This document shows, piece by piece, positions 37,987 to 46,731 of a stretch of DNA of 64,000 nucleotides (the first letter of the stretch is position 1; every line of letters begins with the position of its first letter). The stretch comes from Xanthomonas euroxanthea (lineage in GTDB: Bacteria; Pseudomonadota; Gammaproteobacteria; Xanthomonadales; Xanthomonadaceae): positions 124,001 through 188,000 of the forward strand of contig NZ_UIHB01000004.1 of NCBI RefSeq assembly GCF_900476395.1. Direction: 5' to 3'. Under the pieces are notes generated by a model. It worked only from the letters and a program-made list of their open reading frames with translations. It made no database searches and was not told the DNA's origin. Position numbers and translations under genes: made by a program.

Positions 37987-38060
37987 TGGAGCGGGCGATG
38001 GGAATCGAACCCACGTCAGTAGCTTGGGAAGCTACAGCTCTACCATTGAGCTACGCCCGC
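37987..38060 (-). tRNA. tRNA-Gly (anticodon CCC)
   Basis: The minus strand folds into a cloverleaf: acceptor GCGGGCG/CGCCCGC, D arm around AGCTCAATGGTAGAGCT, anticodon stem GTAGC/GCTAC with loop TTCCCAA (anticodon CCC), T arm GTGGGTTCGATTCCCAT, discriminator T and encoded CCA. It lies at the edge of the sparse accessory stretch at 31-38 kb. Confidence 0.96.
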
Positions 38061-38181
38061 GTGGCGTTGCGAGAGTGTAGGCGGGTGCGGGTGTCGGGCG
38101 CAATGCGCAGACGTGACGAGGGCCGGTTGCCCGGCCCTCGTGTCCTGCAGATCTACCGCGTGGACAGCTGTGCGGCGCGGA

Positions 38182-39999
38182 TCAGAAATTGCCGCTGAAG
38201 TTCACGAACAGCGTCGCATCGCGGGCGCTGCGCTGTGCGGTGGTAGTGCTCAGGCCGATATTGCTCTGCAGGCCCCACAGGCCGGTGCGGGCGCCCAGCA
38301 CGACGGTCGCGTAGTTGCGGTCGAAGTTCTGGCCCGGGACGGTGTACATGCCGACTTCCGGCATCGACTGCAGCCAGGCGCTGGCTTCGGTGCCGTCCTT
38401 GAACTCGTGGTCGTAGGTTGCCTGCAGGTATGGCTTGACCATTGCACCGTCCAGGCGCACCTGGAAGCCGATGCGGCCGACCATCGAATCGATGTCCTGA
38501 TCGGCGTAGCCCAATGCGGTGGAGCTTGCGTTGCCCTCGGTGTAGCCGTCGAGCTTGAGCTTCTGCCAGGTCAGGCCGACCACCGGGCCGTACTTGACGT
38601 TGCCTTCGCCCAGCGAATAGCCGGCGTTGACCGCGGCGGTGAGGTTGCTGCCGTCCGGCGAGCCGCTGTGCACGCGCGTGGCTGGCCCGAGCTGCACTTC
38701 GCGGTCGACGTCGTAGCTGAGCCAGCTGTAGCTGACCTGGGCATTGACCCAGACCGGGCCGGTATACCAGCCGAAGAAGCCGCCCAGCGTGGTGTCGTCC
38801 TGCTTGAAGCTGCCGTTGCGGTTGCCGAAGTCGGCATCCATGCTGCCGAAGCCGGCAAAGCCGCCGAACACCAGGTCGCCGGCAGTCCAGTCCACGCCGA
38901 ACAGGCCGGCCGGGGCCATGCCGTCGTACAGATCGGCGTGGTCGTAGCGCTGCATGTCGCCACGCACACTGCCCCACCAACGCAGGCCATCGGCGTCCGG
39001 CTTGCCGTCCAGATGCCAGGCCACCTGGTCAGCGCGCGCGCGGCCGACCGCCTGCGCCGAATGCGTCAGCACCTGCTGCAGGCGCGGCGCTTCCAGCAGC
39101 GAAATGGCGTACTGGCCCAGGATCTGGTGAGTGGCGGTGGTCGGATGGATGCCATCGGCAAACACATAGGTGTTCGGGGCGTTGGCGGCGACCAGGCTGG
39201 TCGGGTTGCACGCCGGCAGCGGCACGGCCGGGTTGCAGGCGGTGCTGGTGACATTGCTGAAGCCGTAGGTGCCCGGATCGGCAACCACTTCCTGCAGGAT
39301 GTGGAAGGTGTCCACCGGGATCACGCGCAAGCCGGCCGAGCGCAGGCCATTGAACAGCGCGGTGTTGTAGGCGGTTGCCGCCGCAGTGCCCTGCGCCATC
39401 GCGGCGGCACCGCCGGCGCGGAAGCGCGGGGTGATGCCCACGTCCGGAATGGTCGGCACCATCACGTAGCGCGCGCCGGCGGCCTGCAAGGCGCCGACCG
39501 CCCCGACCTGCGCGGTGACCGCATTGCCGATGATGGCCTGCGCCTGGGCCGGCGCAGCTGCAGCGGCGAGCAGATCGTTGGCGCCGCCCCACACGGTGTA
39601 GAGCGCGTTCGGATTGGCCTGGCCGCCGTTGGCGCTCAGGTAGGTGTTGACCTGGCTGGTCACCGACGGCGCGGCACCGAGCACGCTGGTCGAATTGGCC
39701 TGGATGCGCGCGCCGCCGGCAGCGTAGTTGTCGCCGGTCTGGCCGTTGCCGTTGGGCGCTGCATTGGTGCCGTAATGGTCGGCGACGTATTCGGCCCAGA
39801 CCCAGCCCGGGTTGGTGGTGAACTTGCCGGTGACTGCGCGCGAGGCGGCCGGCAGCAACGGGTTGTAGTAGCCGCTGTCGGTGAGGCTGTCACCGAAGAA
39901 CACGGTCTGGTCGAAGGCAGACGCGGCCATGGCCGGGGTGGCCGCAATGGCGATGGCCACGGCCATCAGGGAACGGATCGGGCGAAGAGTTGAAGCCAT
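38182..39999 (-). CDS. estA: GDSL esterase autotransporter (EstA type)
   Basis: 605-aa type V secreted lipase/esterase anchored in the outer membrane. A signal peptide is at 1-26 (MAVAIAIAATPAMAASA). The GDSL passenger has block I VFFGDSLTDSGYYN with the catalytic Ser near 38, the block III Asn in WGGAND and block V DGIHPTTATHQ with Asp/His near 300. The C-terminal autotransporter beta-barrel covers about 330-605 and ends in Phe (NFSGNF), as outer-membrane proteins do. Divergent from thiS. Confidence 0.92.
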   Translation of the reverse strand: MASTLRPIRSLMAVAIAIAATPAMAASAFDQTVFFGDSLTDSGYYNPLLPAASRAVTGKFTTNPGWVWAEYVADHYGTNAAPNGNGQTGDNYAAGGARIQANSTSVLGAAPSVTSQVNTYLSANGGQANPNALYTVWGGANDLLAAAAAPAQAQAIIGNAVTAQVGAVGALQAAGARYVMVPTIPDVGITPRFRAGGAAAMAQGTAAATAYNTALFNGLRSAGLRVIPVDTFHILQEVVADPGTYGFSNVTSTACNPAVPLPACNPTSLVAANAPNTYVFADGIHPTTATHQILGQYAISLLEAPRLQQVLTHSAQAVGRARADQVAWHLDGKPDADGLRWWGSVRGDMQRYDHADLYDGMAPAGLFGVDWTAGDLVFGGFAGFGSMDADFGNRNGSFKQDDTTLGGFFGWYTGPVWVNAQVSYSWLSYDVDREVQLGPATRVHSGSPDGSNLTAAVNAGYSLGEGNVKYGPVVGLTWQKLKLDGYTEGNASSTALGYADQDIDSMVGRIGFQVRLDGAMVKPYLQATYDHEFKDGTEASAWLQSMPEVGMYTVPGQNFDRNYATVVLGARTGLWGLQSNIGLSTTTAQRSARDATLFVNFSGNF

Positions 40000-40156
40000 G
40001 GAAGTGCCTGCTCAAGGTAGTGTGGAACTGGACCGGACCTGCTGACGTACGCCGGCGCATGGCACATGGTTTCACCCTCGCCGCCCGCGCTCACGCTGCA
40101 TTGCCGCATAACGCAAAAACGCGCGCCCTGACGGCACGCGATGCCACAATCATGAC

Positions 40157-40357
40157 ATGAACATTCAACTCAACGGCACCCCGCGCGACATTCCCGACGA
40201 CTTGCTGCTGGCAACCCTGCTGGAGCAGGAAGGTCTTGCACAGCGGCGCGTGGCGGTGGAGGTCAATGGCGAAATCGTGTCGCGCGGGCGGCACGCCACG
40301 CACCGTTTGCGTGCCGGCGATGTGGTGGAGATCGTGCACGCATTGGGCGGCGGCTGA
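40157..40357 (+). CDS. thiS: Sulfur carrier protein ThiS
   Basis: The 66-aa ubiquitin-like protein carries sulfur as a C-terminal thiocarboxylate for thiazole synthesis. It begins [20 protein letters not shown] and ends in the required Gly-Gly (VHALGGG). It lies 49 nt upstream of thiG, its partner enzyme. No TPP riboswitch is evident in the 157-nt gap upstream. Confidence 0.95.
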   Translation: MNIQLNGTPRDIPDDLLLATLLEQEGLAQRRVAVEVNGEIVSRGRHATHRLRAGDVVEIVHALGGG

Positions 40358-40406
40358 TGCGGCGCGCAGGCCGGCGCAGCTGCGCGCGATCGGTGATAAT
40401 TGCCTG

Positions 40407-41201
40407 ATGACCAATACCGCCCCCTCTGATGCGCTGATCATCGCCGGCAAGCCCTACCGTTCGCGCCTGCTGACCGGCACCGGCAAGTTCAAGGATCTGG
40501 ACGAAACCCGCCTGGCCACCGAAGCGGCCGCCGCGCAGATCGTCACCGTGGCGATTCGCCGGGTGAATATCGGCCAGGACCCGAACGCGCCCAGCCTGCT
40601 CGATGTGCTGCCGCCGGATCGCTACACGCTGCTGCCCAACACCGCCGGCTGCTACACCGCTGAAGATGCGGTCCGCACCTGCCGGCTGGCGCGCGAACTG
40701 CTAGACGGCCACAACCTGACCAAGCTGGAGGTGCTCGGCGACGAGCGCACGCTGTATCCGGACGTGGTGCAGACGCTCAAGGCCGCCGAGCAGCTGGTCG
40801 CCGACGGCTTCGACGTCATGGTCTATACCTCCGACGATCCGATCCTGGCCAAGCGCCTGGAGGAGATCGGCTGCGTGGCGGTGATGCCGCTGGCCGCGCC
40901 GATCGGCTCCGGGCTGGGCATCCAGAACAAGTACAACCTGCTGGAAATCATCGAAAACGCCAAGGTGCCGATCATCGTCGACGCCGGCGTGGGCACGGCA
41001 TCGGATGCGGCGATCGCGATGGAGCTGGGCTGCGACGGTGTATTGATGAATACCGCCATCGCCGGTGCGCGTGATCCGATCCTGATGGCCAGCGCGATGC
41101 GCAAGGCGATCGAGGCCGGACGCGAGGCCTTCCTGGCCGGGCGGATTCCGCGCAAGCGGTATGCCTCGGCGTCCAGTCCGGTGGATGGCGTGATTGGATG
41201 A
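40407..41201 (+). CDS. thiG: Thiazole synthase ThiG
   Basis: ThiG condenses deoxyxylulose 5-phosphate, ThiS thiocarboxylate and dehydroglycine into the thiazole of thiamine. It is 264 aa, from ATG 40407. The TIM-barrel landmarks are [18 protein letters not shown] with the Schiff-base Lys, [31 protein letters not shown] and [20 protein letters not shown] (phosphate site). The frame is open upstream into thiS, but this start matches the family. A palindrome/terminator follows the gene. Confidence 0.96.
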   Translation: MTNTAPSDALIIAGKPYRSRLLTGTGKFKDLDETRLATEAAAAQIVTVAIRRVNIGQDPNAPSLLDVLPPDRYTLLPNTAGCYTAEDAVRTCRLARELLDGHNLTKLEVLGDERTLYPDVVQTLKAAEQLVADGFDVMVYTSDDPILAKRLEEIGCVAVMPLAAPIGSGLGIQNKYNLLEIIENAKVPIIVDAGVGTASDAAIAMELGCDGVLMNTAIAGARDPILMASAMRKAIEAGREAFLAGRIPRKRYASASSPVDGVIG

Positions 41202-41323
41202 GTGGGTGTGCTGCGTTGACATTGCAGTCGATGCGCAATGCTTGGCGGTGTGAGGTGCCGGATGTGGCCGTTGCCAGATCGCGCATTACTGCGAGTGCCC
41301 CTCACGCCCTACCCTCACCCCAA

Positions 41324-41355
41324 CCCCTCTCCCAAAGGGAGAGGGGCTTTGTTTT
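41324..41355 (+). terminator. Dispersed palindrome acting as a terminator after thiG
   Basis: CCCCTCTCCC-AAA-GGGAGAGGGG is followed by CTTTGTTTT. It is the third copy of the genome palindrome seen at 2713 and 3161, here with a T-rich tail. Confidence 0.75.
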
Positions 41356-41372
41356 CTGATGTGACCTACTTC

Positions 41373-42158
41373 ATGACTGATCCTTTCACCAGCGACGGCG
41401 CCAAGATGCCGCCCAAGCCCTTCACCATCGAAGAGGGGCGCCGGCAGGTGCGCAGCTTCGTGCTGCGCCAGGGCCGCTTTACCCCGGCGCAGCAGCGCGC
41501 GTTCGACGAGCTGTGGCCACGCTTCGGCCTGGACTACAGCGGCACGCCGCGCGACCTGGATGCGGCGTTCGGCCGTCCCGCGCCCAAGGTGCTGGAGATC
41601 GGGTTTGGCAACGGGGCGGCATTGCGCTTTGCCGCCCAGCAGGACCCCAGCCGCGACTACATCGGCATCGAGGTGCATGCGCCTGGTGTCGGTCGCCTGC
41701 TCAATGCGCTGGACGATGACGGCAGCACGCATGTGCGCCTGTACCACCACGATGCGGTGGAAGTGCTCGAGCACGAGATCGCCGATGGCGCGCTGGACGA
41801 GGTGCGCATCTACTTCCCCGACCCATGGCACAAGAAGCGCCACAACAAGCGCCGCCTGATCCAGCCGGCGTTCGCGGCGCTGGTGGTGCGCAAGCTGCGC
41901 CATGGTGGCCGCCTGCACGCGGCCACCGACTGGGCCGATTACGCCGAACAGATGTGGGACGTGCTCGACGCCACACCGGGCCTGGTCAATCGCGCCGGCC
42001 CGCGCGGCCACGTCGAACGCCCCGCCTGGCGCCCGCAGACCCACTTCGAAACCCGCGGCCAGAAGCTCGGCCACGGCGTGTGGGATTTGCTGTATGACCG
42101 GGAATCGGAAATCGGGAATCGGGAATCGCAGGAGCAAACGGCGATGCCCCCCGGATAA
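41373..42158 (+). CDS. trmB: tRNA (guanine-N7-)-methyltransferase
   Basis: TrmB makes m7G46 in tRNA. From ATG 41373 it is 261 aa. SAM-binding motif I is [14 protein letters not shown] (about 73-86). The family signature [20 protein letters not shown] follows near 148-167, and [12 protein letters not shown] near 185. The last 18 or so residues (after LLYDRE) are encoded by a GGGAATCG-type intergenic repeat that has replaced the normal end of the gene. The frame is open upstream to 41238, but that stretch contains the terminator palindrome. Confidence 0.94.
   Translation: MTDPFTSDGAKMPPKPFTIEEGRRQVRSFVLRQGRFTPAQQRAFDELWPRFGLDYSGTPRDLDAAFGRPAPKVLEIGFGNGAALRFAAQQDPSRDYIGIEVHAPGVGRLLNALDDDGSTHVRLYHHDAVEVLEHEIADGALDEVRIYFPDPWHKKRHNKRRLIQPAFAALVVRKLRHGGRLHAATDWADYAEQMWDVLDATPGLVNRAGPRGHVERPAWRPQTHFETRGQKLGHGVWDLLYDRESEIGNRESQEQTAMPPG
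42099..42128. repeat. GGGAATCG-type repeat inside the 3' end of trmB
   Basis: GGGAATCGGAAATCGGGAATCGGGAATCG overlaps the trmB reading frame. An inverse relative lies at 42188-42219. Confidence 0.75.
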
Positions 42159-42187
42159 CTCACAGCGTCAGCGCTTTCCCGCTCTGC

Positions 42188-42219
42188 CAATTCCCTATTC
42201 CCGACTCCCCATTCCCGGC
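42188..42219. repeat. GGGAATCG-type repeat, inverse orientation
   Basis: CCAATTCCCTATTCCCGACTCCCCATTCCC ends just before the SLC13 permease ATG. Confidence 0.7.
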
Positions 42220-42224
42220 CCCCA

Positions 42225-44087
42225 ATGGATACCGCGCTGACACTGACCAACGATATGAAGCTCGTCCTCGGGCTGGTCGGTTTCACGATGGCGATGTTCC
42301 TGTTCGAGCGCATTCGCGCCGATGTGGTGGCGTTGATCGTGCTGGTGGTGCTGGGCGTCACCGGGCTGGTGGCGCCGGAAGAACTGTTTGGTGGTTTTTC
42401 CGGTAACGCGGTGATGAGCATCATCGCCACCACCATCCTCGGCGCGGGGCTGGAGCGCACCGGTGCGTTGAATCGCCTGGCGACCTGGTTGCTGCGGCGC
42501 TCGCACGGCAGCGAACAACGCCTGATGATGATGACGCTGGCCATCTCCGGCCTGAACTCGTCCTTCATGCAGAACCCGTCGGTGATGGCCTTGTACCTGC
42601 CGGTCGCCTCGCGGCTGGCCGCGCGCACTGGGCTGACCCTGCAACGCATGCTGCTGCCGATCGCCGCGGCCATCGTGATGGGCGGCGCGCTGACCATGGT
42701 GGGCAATTCGCCGCTGATCCTGCTCAACGACCTGCTGGTGTCGGCCAACAACAACCTGCCCTCGGGCATGGCCAGCATCGAGCCGTTGACCATGTTCGCG
42801 CCGCTGCCGATCGGCGTGGCCTTGCTGATCGCTGCATTGCTGTACTTCCGTTTCTACGGCGACCGCAAGCTGATCGAGGAAGAACGCCTGATCAACGAAG
42901 GCGTCACGCCCTCGCGCACCGAGAGCTATTTCGCCAAGACCTACGGCATCGACGGCGACGTGTTCGAGCTCACCGTCAGCGCCGAAAGCCCGCTGGTCGG
43001 CATGACCCTGGGCGAGGCCGAGGCGCTGCACGACGCGCCCTTGCTGCTCGCCTTGAAGACCGGCAACGACACCCGCCTGGCGCCGCCGGCGGACATGCGC
43101 ATCTGGGTCGGCAGCGTGCTCGGGGCGATGGGGCCGCGCCAGGAAGTGACCGACTTTGCGCAGAACCAGTTCCTGCGCATGTCCTCGCGCCTGCGCAACC
43201 TGGGCGATCTGTTCAATCCCAGCCTGGCCGGCATTTCCGAAGCATTGATTCCGCCCAACTCGCGGCTGATCGGCAAGACCGCCGCCGAGTTGCGCCTGCG
43301 CAAGCAGAGCGGCATCAGCCTGCTGGCGATCAACCGCGACAAGCAGGTGATCCGCGAGGACGTGCGCAACGTGCCGCTGCGCGGCGGCGACATGCTGGTG
43401 TTCCACAGCATCTGGCAGGACCTGGCGCAGGCGGCGGAAAGCCGCGACTTCGTGCCGGTGACCGACTTCCCCAAAGGCGAGCAGCGCCCGCACAAGTTCA
43501 AGATCGCCATGGCGATCTTCGCCTTCACCATCCTGATCGCGCTGACCTCGCGGCTGCCGGTGGCGCTGACCTTGATGACCGGCGTGGCCTGCATGCTGGT
43601 GAGCGGCGTGCTGCGCATGGACGAGGCCTACGCCTCGATCAACTGGAAGACCATCTTCATGATGGCCGGCCTGATTCCACTGGGCTGGGCAATGGACAGC
43701 AGCGGCACCGCGGCCTGGGTGGCCGGCCACACCATCGACCGCCTGCCCGAGGGCATTCCGGTGTGGGCGCTGGAAATCAGCCTGGCGCTGCTGACCACCG
43801 CGTTTTCGCTGGTGATCAGCCATGTCGGCGCCACCATCGTGATGGTGCCGATCGCGGTCAATCTGGCATTGGCGGCCAACGGCAACCCGACCGCGTTCGC
43901 ACTGATCGTGGCGTTGTCGGCGTCCAACAATCTGATGACCGCCTCCAACCCGGTGATCTCGATGGTGGCCGGCCCGGCCAACTATCAGCCACGCGAGCTG
44001 TGGCGCGTGGGCGCACCGCTGTCGCTGATCTACGTCGTGGTCATGGTCTCGATGATCAACCTGATGTTCTGGTGGGCAGCGCGCTGA
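42225..44087 (+). CDS. SLC13-type permease with two RCK_C (TrkA-C) domains
   Basis: 620 aa. Two blocks of membrane helices (about 10-215 and 425-620) flank a cytoplasmic region with two TrkA-C/RCK_C repeats (GDVFELTVSAESPLVGMTLG, about 243-262; PNSRLIGKTAAELRLRKQSG, about 345-364). These small-molecule-binding modules are typical of the YfbS/SLC13-like branch. Helical motifs ISGLNSSFMQNPSVMAL and the C-terminal LIVALSASNNLMTASNPVI resemble the substrate loops of DASS carriers. The substrate is unknown; sulfate or another anion is possible. Translation starts just after a dispersed repeat with no strong ribosome site. Confidence 0.88.
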   Translation: MDTALTLTNDMKLVLGLVGFTMAMFLFERIRADVVALIVLVVLGVTGLVAPEELFGGFSGNAVMSIIATTILGAGLERTGALNRLATWLLRRSHGSEQRLMMMTLAISGLNSSFMQNPSVMALYLPVASRLAARTGLTLQRMLLPIAAAIVMGGALTMVGNSPLILLNDLLVSANNNLPSGMASIEPLTMFAPLPIGVALLIAALLYFRFYGDRKLIEEERLINEGVTPSRTESYFAKTYGIDGDVFELTVSAESPLVGMTLGEAEALHDAPLLLALKTGNDTRLAPPADMRIWVGSVLGAMGPRQEVTDFAQNQFLRMSSRLRNLGDLFNPSLAGISEALIPPNSRLIGKTAAELRLRKQSGISLLAINRDKQVIREDVRNVPLRGGDMLVFHSIWQDLAQAAESRDFVPVTDFPKGEQRPHKFKIAMAIFAFTILIALTSRLPVALTLMTGVACMLVSGVLRMDEAYASINWKTIFMMAGLIPLGWAMDSSGTAAWVAGHTIDRLPEGIPVWALEISLALLTTAFSLVISHVGATIVMVPIAVNLALAANGNPTAFALIVALSASNNLMTASNPVISMVAGPANYQPRELWRVGAPLSLIYVVVMVSMINLMFWWAAR

Positions 44088-44328
44088 ACCGGCGTCGTGG
44101 CCGCCGACGGCGATCGCTGCAGATATGCGCGCAGATGGATCGATCATCGATGGTGCGCCGTCAGGCGCATTGCACGCCAGATCGCCAGACACGAGACGCG
44201 GCGACGGCGCCACCTGCTGCTTGAAGCTGGCCGACGACTGCTGGCGATGTCCTGCCAGCCGCGCTTTGCTCCAGCCTCGGCACACGGACGTTGTACTGGA
44301 TCGTGTGACGCCGCCTTAGAGCGGCAAC

Positions 44329-44670
44329 CTAGCCAAGGACCACCTGCGTCCCCTCGATGCGTACCGGCACCGCCAGCAGCGATTGACCGCGGCACGGCCC
44401 GCTGATGCATTCGCCGCCACTGAGCTCGAACGCCGCGCCGTGCGCCGCGCAGACCAGGTGGCCTTCCTTGGTCTTGAGGAACTGGCCGGGTGCCCAATCC
44501 AGCCGCCTGCCGGCATGCGGGCAGACATTCAACCAGGCGCGCACCTGTGCACCATCGCGATACAGCACCAGCGACTCCGTGCCGCCGTCCCACACCGCTT
44601 CGACTTCCAGAAATCCGGCATCGGGAATCTGCGCCAGGTCGGCAAGCGTGGTGGGCGATGGCGAAGACAT
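44329..44670 (-). CDS. Rieske-type [2Fe-2S] protein
   Basis: 113 aa from ATG 44670. It is a small soluble ferredoxin-like Rieske protein: cluster ligands are in NVCPHAGRRLDW (C-x-H) and HLVCAAHGAAFELSGG (C-x2-H), with a spacing of 17 residues, followed by GECISGPCRGQSLLAVPV. Such proteins donate electrons to oxygenases or act as stand-alone redox carriers; no oxygenase gene is adjacent. The frame is open upstream to 44754. Confidence 0.88.
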   Translation of the reverse strand: MSSPSPTTLADLAQIPDAGFLEVEAVWDGGTESLVLYRDGAQVRAWLNVCPHAGRRLDWAPGQFLKTKEGHLVCAAHGAAFELSGGECISGPCRGQSLLAVPVRIEGTQVVLG

Positions 44671-44920
44671 GCGGTCTGCTGTGGGAGAACGGACTGCGAT
44701 TGTGGCACGCGCCTGCATCGCGCCGACGCCATGCGATAGCCGCCACGCATGCATCTACTGCGCTCACGAATGCGCGTTCCTGCCGACCGGACGCCCTGCT
44801 TCCAGCCCACTGGATGTGATGGACTTAACAAAACAGGCCATTGTTTAACGAAGTTTTCACTCAATGACATGAAACCGCAACGATACTGCGGGCCTGTTTC
44901 CTGCCCGGCAGCCCACCGCC

Positions 44921-45196
44921 ATGCCTGCACGTCTCTTCCAATTCGGCAACCTCCACCACCTGTTTGCCCCGCGCAAGCCGCGTCACCCGCTGGTGCGCGT
45001 TGCCGCCGGCCTGGCCGGTCTGGTCATCCTTGCCGTGCTGATCTTCTTCAGCGTGTTCGTGGGCGCGGCGATGATCCTGGGCGGCATCGCCTGGAAGCTG
45101 CTGAGCAAGTCGAACCGTCGCACGCCGCAACAGACACGCGTGGTCGAAGCCGAGTACCGCGTGGTGCGCAAGCCCGCGTTGCCGTTGTCGCACTGA
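44921..45196 (+). CDS. Small inner-membrane protein (91 aa)
   Basis: It begins MPARLFQFGNLHHLF. One or two hydrophobic helices run from about residue 27 to 60 (AAGLAGLVILAVLIFFSVFV, then GAAMILGGIAWKLL), flanked by basic segments. No family is recognised. It is upstream of the FAH-family hydrolase on the same strand with a 219-nt gap, so likely separate. Confidence 0.65.
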   Translation: MPARLFQFGNLHHLFAPRKPRHPLVRVAAGLAGLVILAVLIFFSVFVGAAMILGGIAWKLLSKSNRRTPQQTRVVEAEYRVVRKPALPLSH

Positions 45197-45415
45197 AGCA
45201 CCGCGCCACCGCCATCCGGCGCGGTGGGCATTGAATGCTGATATCACTGCGCGCATGAGCTGACCGGCATGCGCGCTTTCGCCTGCGCCGACGCAGACCG
45301 TGATCGCACGCACTGCCGGCCAGGCGGCGCGATGCACTCAACGCGCAGCACGGCGGTTCCGTCATGCACGGCCAAACGGCTAGACTCAGCTGCCCCGTTC
45401 CCCAAGGATGCGTGC

Positions 45416-46129
45416 ATGACCCACGATGTGATTCCCGCCGCCGACGTCCCGCGCATTCCGGTGGTTGGTGGCGGCAACTTTCCGGTGCACCGCATCTACT
45501 GCGTCGGCCGCAACTTCGCCGATCACGCGCGCGAGATGGGCGCCGCAGCGCCTGCCTCCAGGGCCGAACGGGGCCAGCCGACCTTTTTCATGAAGCCTGC
45601 CGATGCGATCGTGGTCGGCCACGGCGACCACATTCCGTACCCGCCCGGCACCAAAGAACTGCACCACGAAGTGGAGCTGGTGGTGGCACTGGGCAGCGAT
45701 GCGCCGGCCGGCGAGTTGCCGGTGGATCAGGCAGAGGGGCTGATCTATGGCTACGGCGTGGGCCTGGACCTGACCCGACGCGATCTGCAGGCCGCCGCCA
45801 AGGCCAAGGGCCTGCCGTGGGACATCGCCAAGGGCTTCGATCACTCCGCGCCGATCAGCGAGCTGGTGCATGCCGGCGAAGTGGGTGCGCTGGAGGCATT
45901 GAACCTGTCGCTGGAGGTCAACGGCCAGGTGCGTCAGCAGTCGTTGCTGGACCAGATGATCTGGAACGTGCCGGAAATCCTGCATGAGCTCTCCAAACTC
46001 TATGCGTTGCGCGCGGGCGATCTGATCTTCATGGGCACGCCTGCCGGTGTCGGCCCGCTGCTGCCGGGTGATCAGTTCAGTGCACGCCTGGAAAACGTCG
46101 CCGAGCGCCACGGCATCATCGCGGGCTGA
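45416..46129 (+). CDS. Fumarylacetoacetate hydrolase-family protein
   Basis: 237 aa from ATG 45416 (AAGGATG upstream; the frame is open to 45269). Motifs of the FAH fold are clear: YCVGRNFADHAREMG near 30, metal ligands in LHHEVELVVALG near 80 and GYGVGLDLTRRDLQ, the substrate loop AKGFDHSAPI, and IFMGTPAGVGPLLPGD near the end. Closest in layout to fumarylpyruvate/acylpyruvate hydrolases. It follows no pathway genes; the exact substrate is not determined. Confidence 0.9.
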   Translation: MTHDVIPAADVPRIPVVGGGNFPVHRIYCVGRNFADHAREMGAAAPASRAERGQPTFFMKPADAIVVGHGDHIPYPPGTKELHHEVELVVALGSDAPAGELPVDQAEGLIYGYGVGLDLTRRDLQAAAKAKGLPWDIAKGFDHSAPISELVHAGEVGALEALNLSLEVNGQVRQQSLLDQMIWNVPEILHELSKLYALRAGDLIFMGTPAGVGPLLPGDQFSARLENVAERHGIIAG

Positions 46130-46189
46130 CACGCCGCCCGCTACGATCACGCCGCGGCAGTTGGTCCGCGACCGCATCTGGAGTGCGCT

Positions 46190-46621
46190 ATGGGAATGGT
46201 CAGCGAATTCAAGCAATTCGCGATGCGTGGCAATGTCATCGACCTGGCGGTCGGTGTGGTCATCGGTGCAGCGTTCGGCAAGATCGTCACCGCGCTGGTG
46301 GAAAAGATCATCATGCCGCCGATCGGCTGGGCCATCGGCAATGTGGATTTCTCACGCCTGGCCTGGGTGCTCAAGCCTGCCGGCGTCGATGCCACCGGCA
46401 AGGAAATTCCGGCGGTGGCCATCGGCTACGGCGATTTCATCAACACCGTCGTGCAGTTCGTGATCATCGCCTTCGCGATCTTCATGGTGGTCAAGCTGAT
46501 CAACCGCCTGACCCACCGCAAGCCGGATGCCCCCAAGGGCCCGAGCGAAGAAGTGCTGTTGCTGCGCGAGATTCGCGATTCGTTGAAGAACGACACGCTG
46601 AAGACACCAGGCGTGCCGTAA
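46190..46621 (+). CDS. mscL: Large-conductance mechanosensitive channel
   Basis: MscL opens under membrane tension to relieve hypo-osmotic shock. It is 143 aa. The N-terminal amphipathic helix and TM1 ([20 protein letters not shown], then [15 protein letters not shown]) are near-canonical. TM2 is [19 protein letters not shown] (about 86-104). A cytoplasmic helix follows. GGAG lies about eight nt before the ATG. Confidence 0.97.
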   Translation: MGMVSEFKQFAMRGNVIDLAVGVVIGAAFGKIVTALVEKIIMPPIGWAIGNVDFSRLAWVLKPAGVDATGKEIPAVAIGYGDFINTVVQFVIIAFAIFMVVKLINRLTHRKPDAPKGPSEEVLLLREIRDSLKNDTLKTPGVP

Positions 46622-46731
46622 GCGGGCACATCCATTGCGCAACGTCGCGCAGGAGGATGACCTTTCGCACGCAGACGGGGGACCTCGCGCTGATAAGCTC
46701 GGGGTCCCCCTTGTCGTTGGAGCCGCCCTGC

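Noticed and set aside
37987..38060. tRNA-Gly as a proven att site with a duplicated 3' end
   Set aside because: No direct repeat of the tRNA 3' end was found in the window and no integrase gene is present.
40000..40156. TPP riboswitch before thiS
   Set aside because: The conserved CUGAGA and partner elements are not visible in the short leader.
46183..46731. Upstream extension of the M28 peptidase frame
   Set aside because: It overlaps mscL in another frame. The signal peptide begins at 46732.
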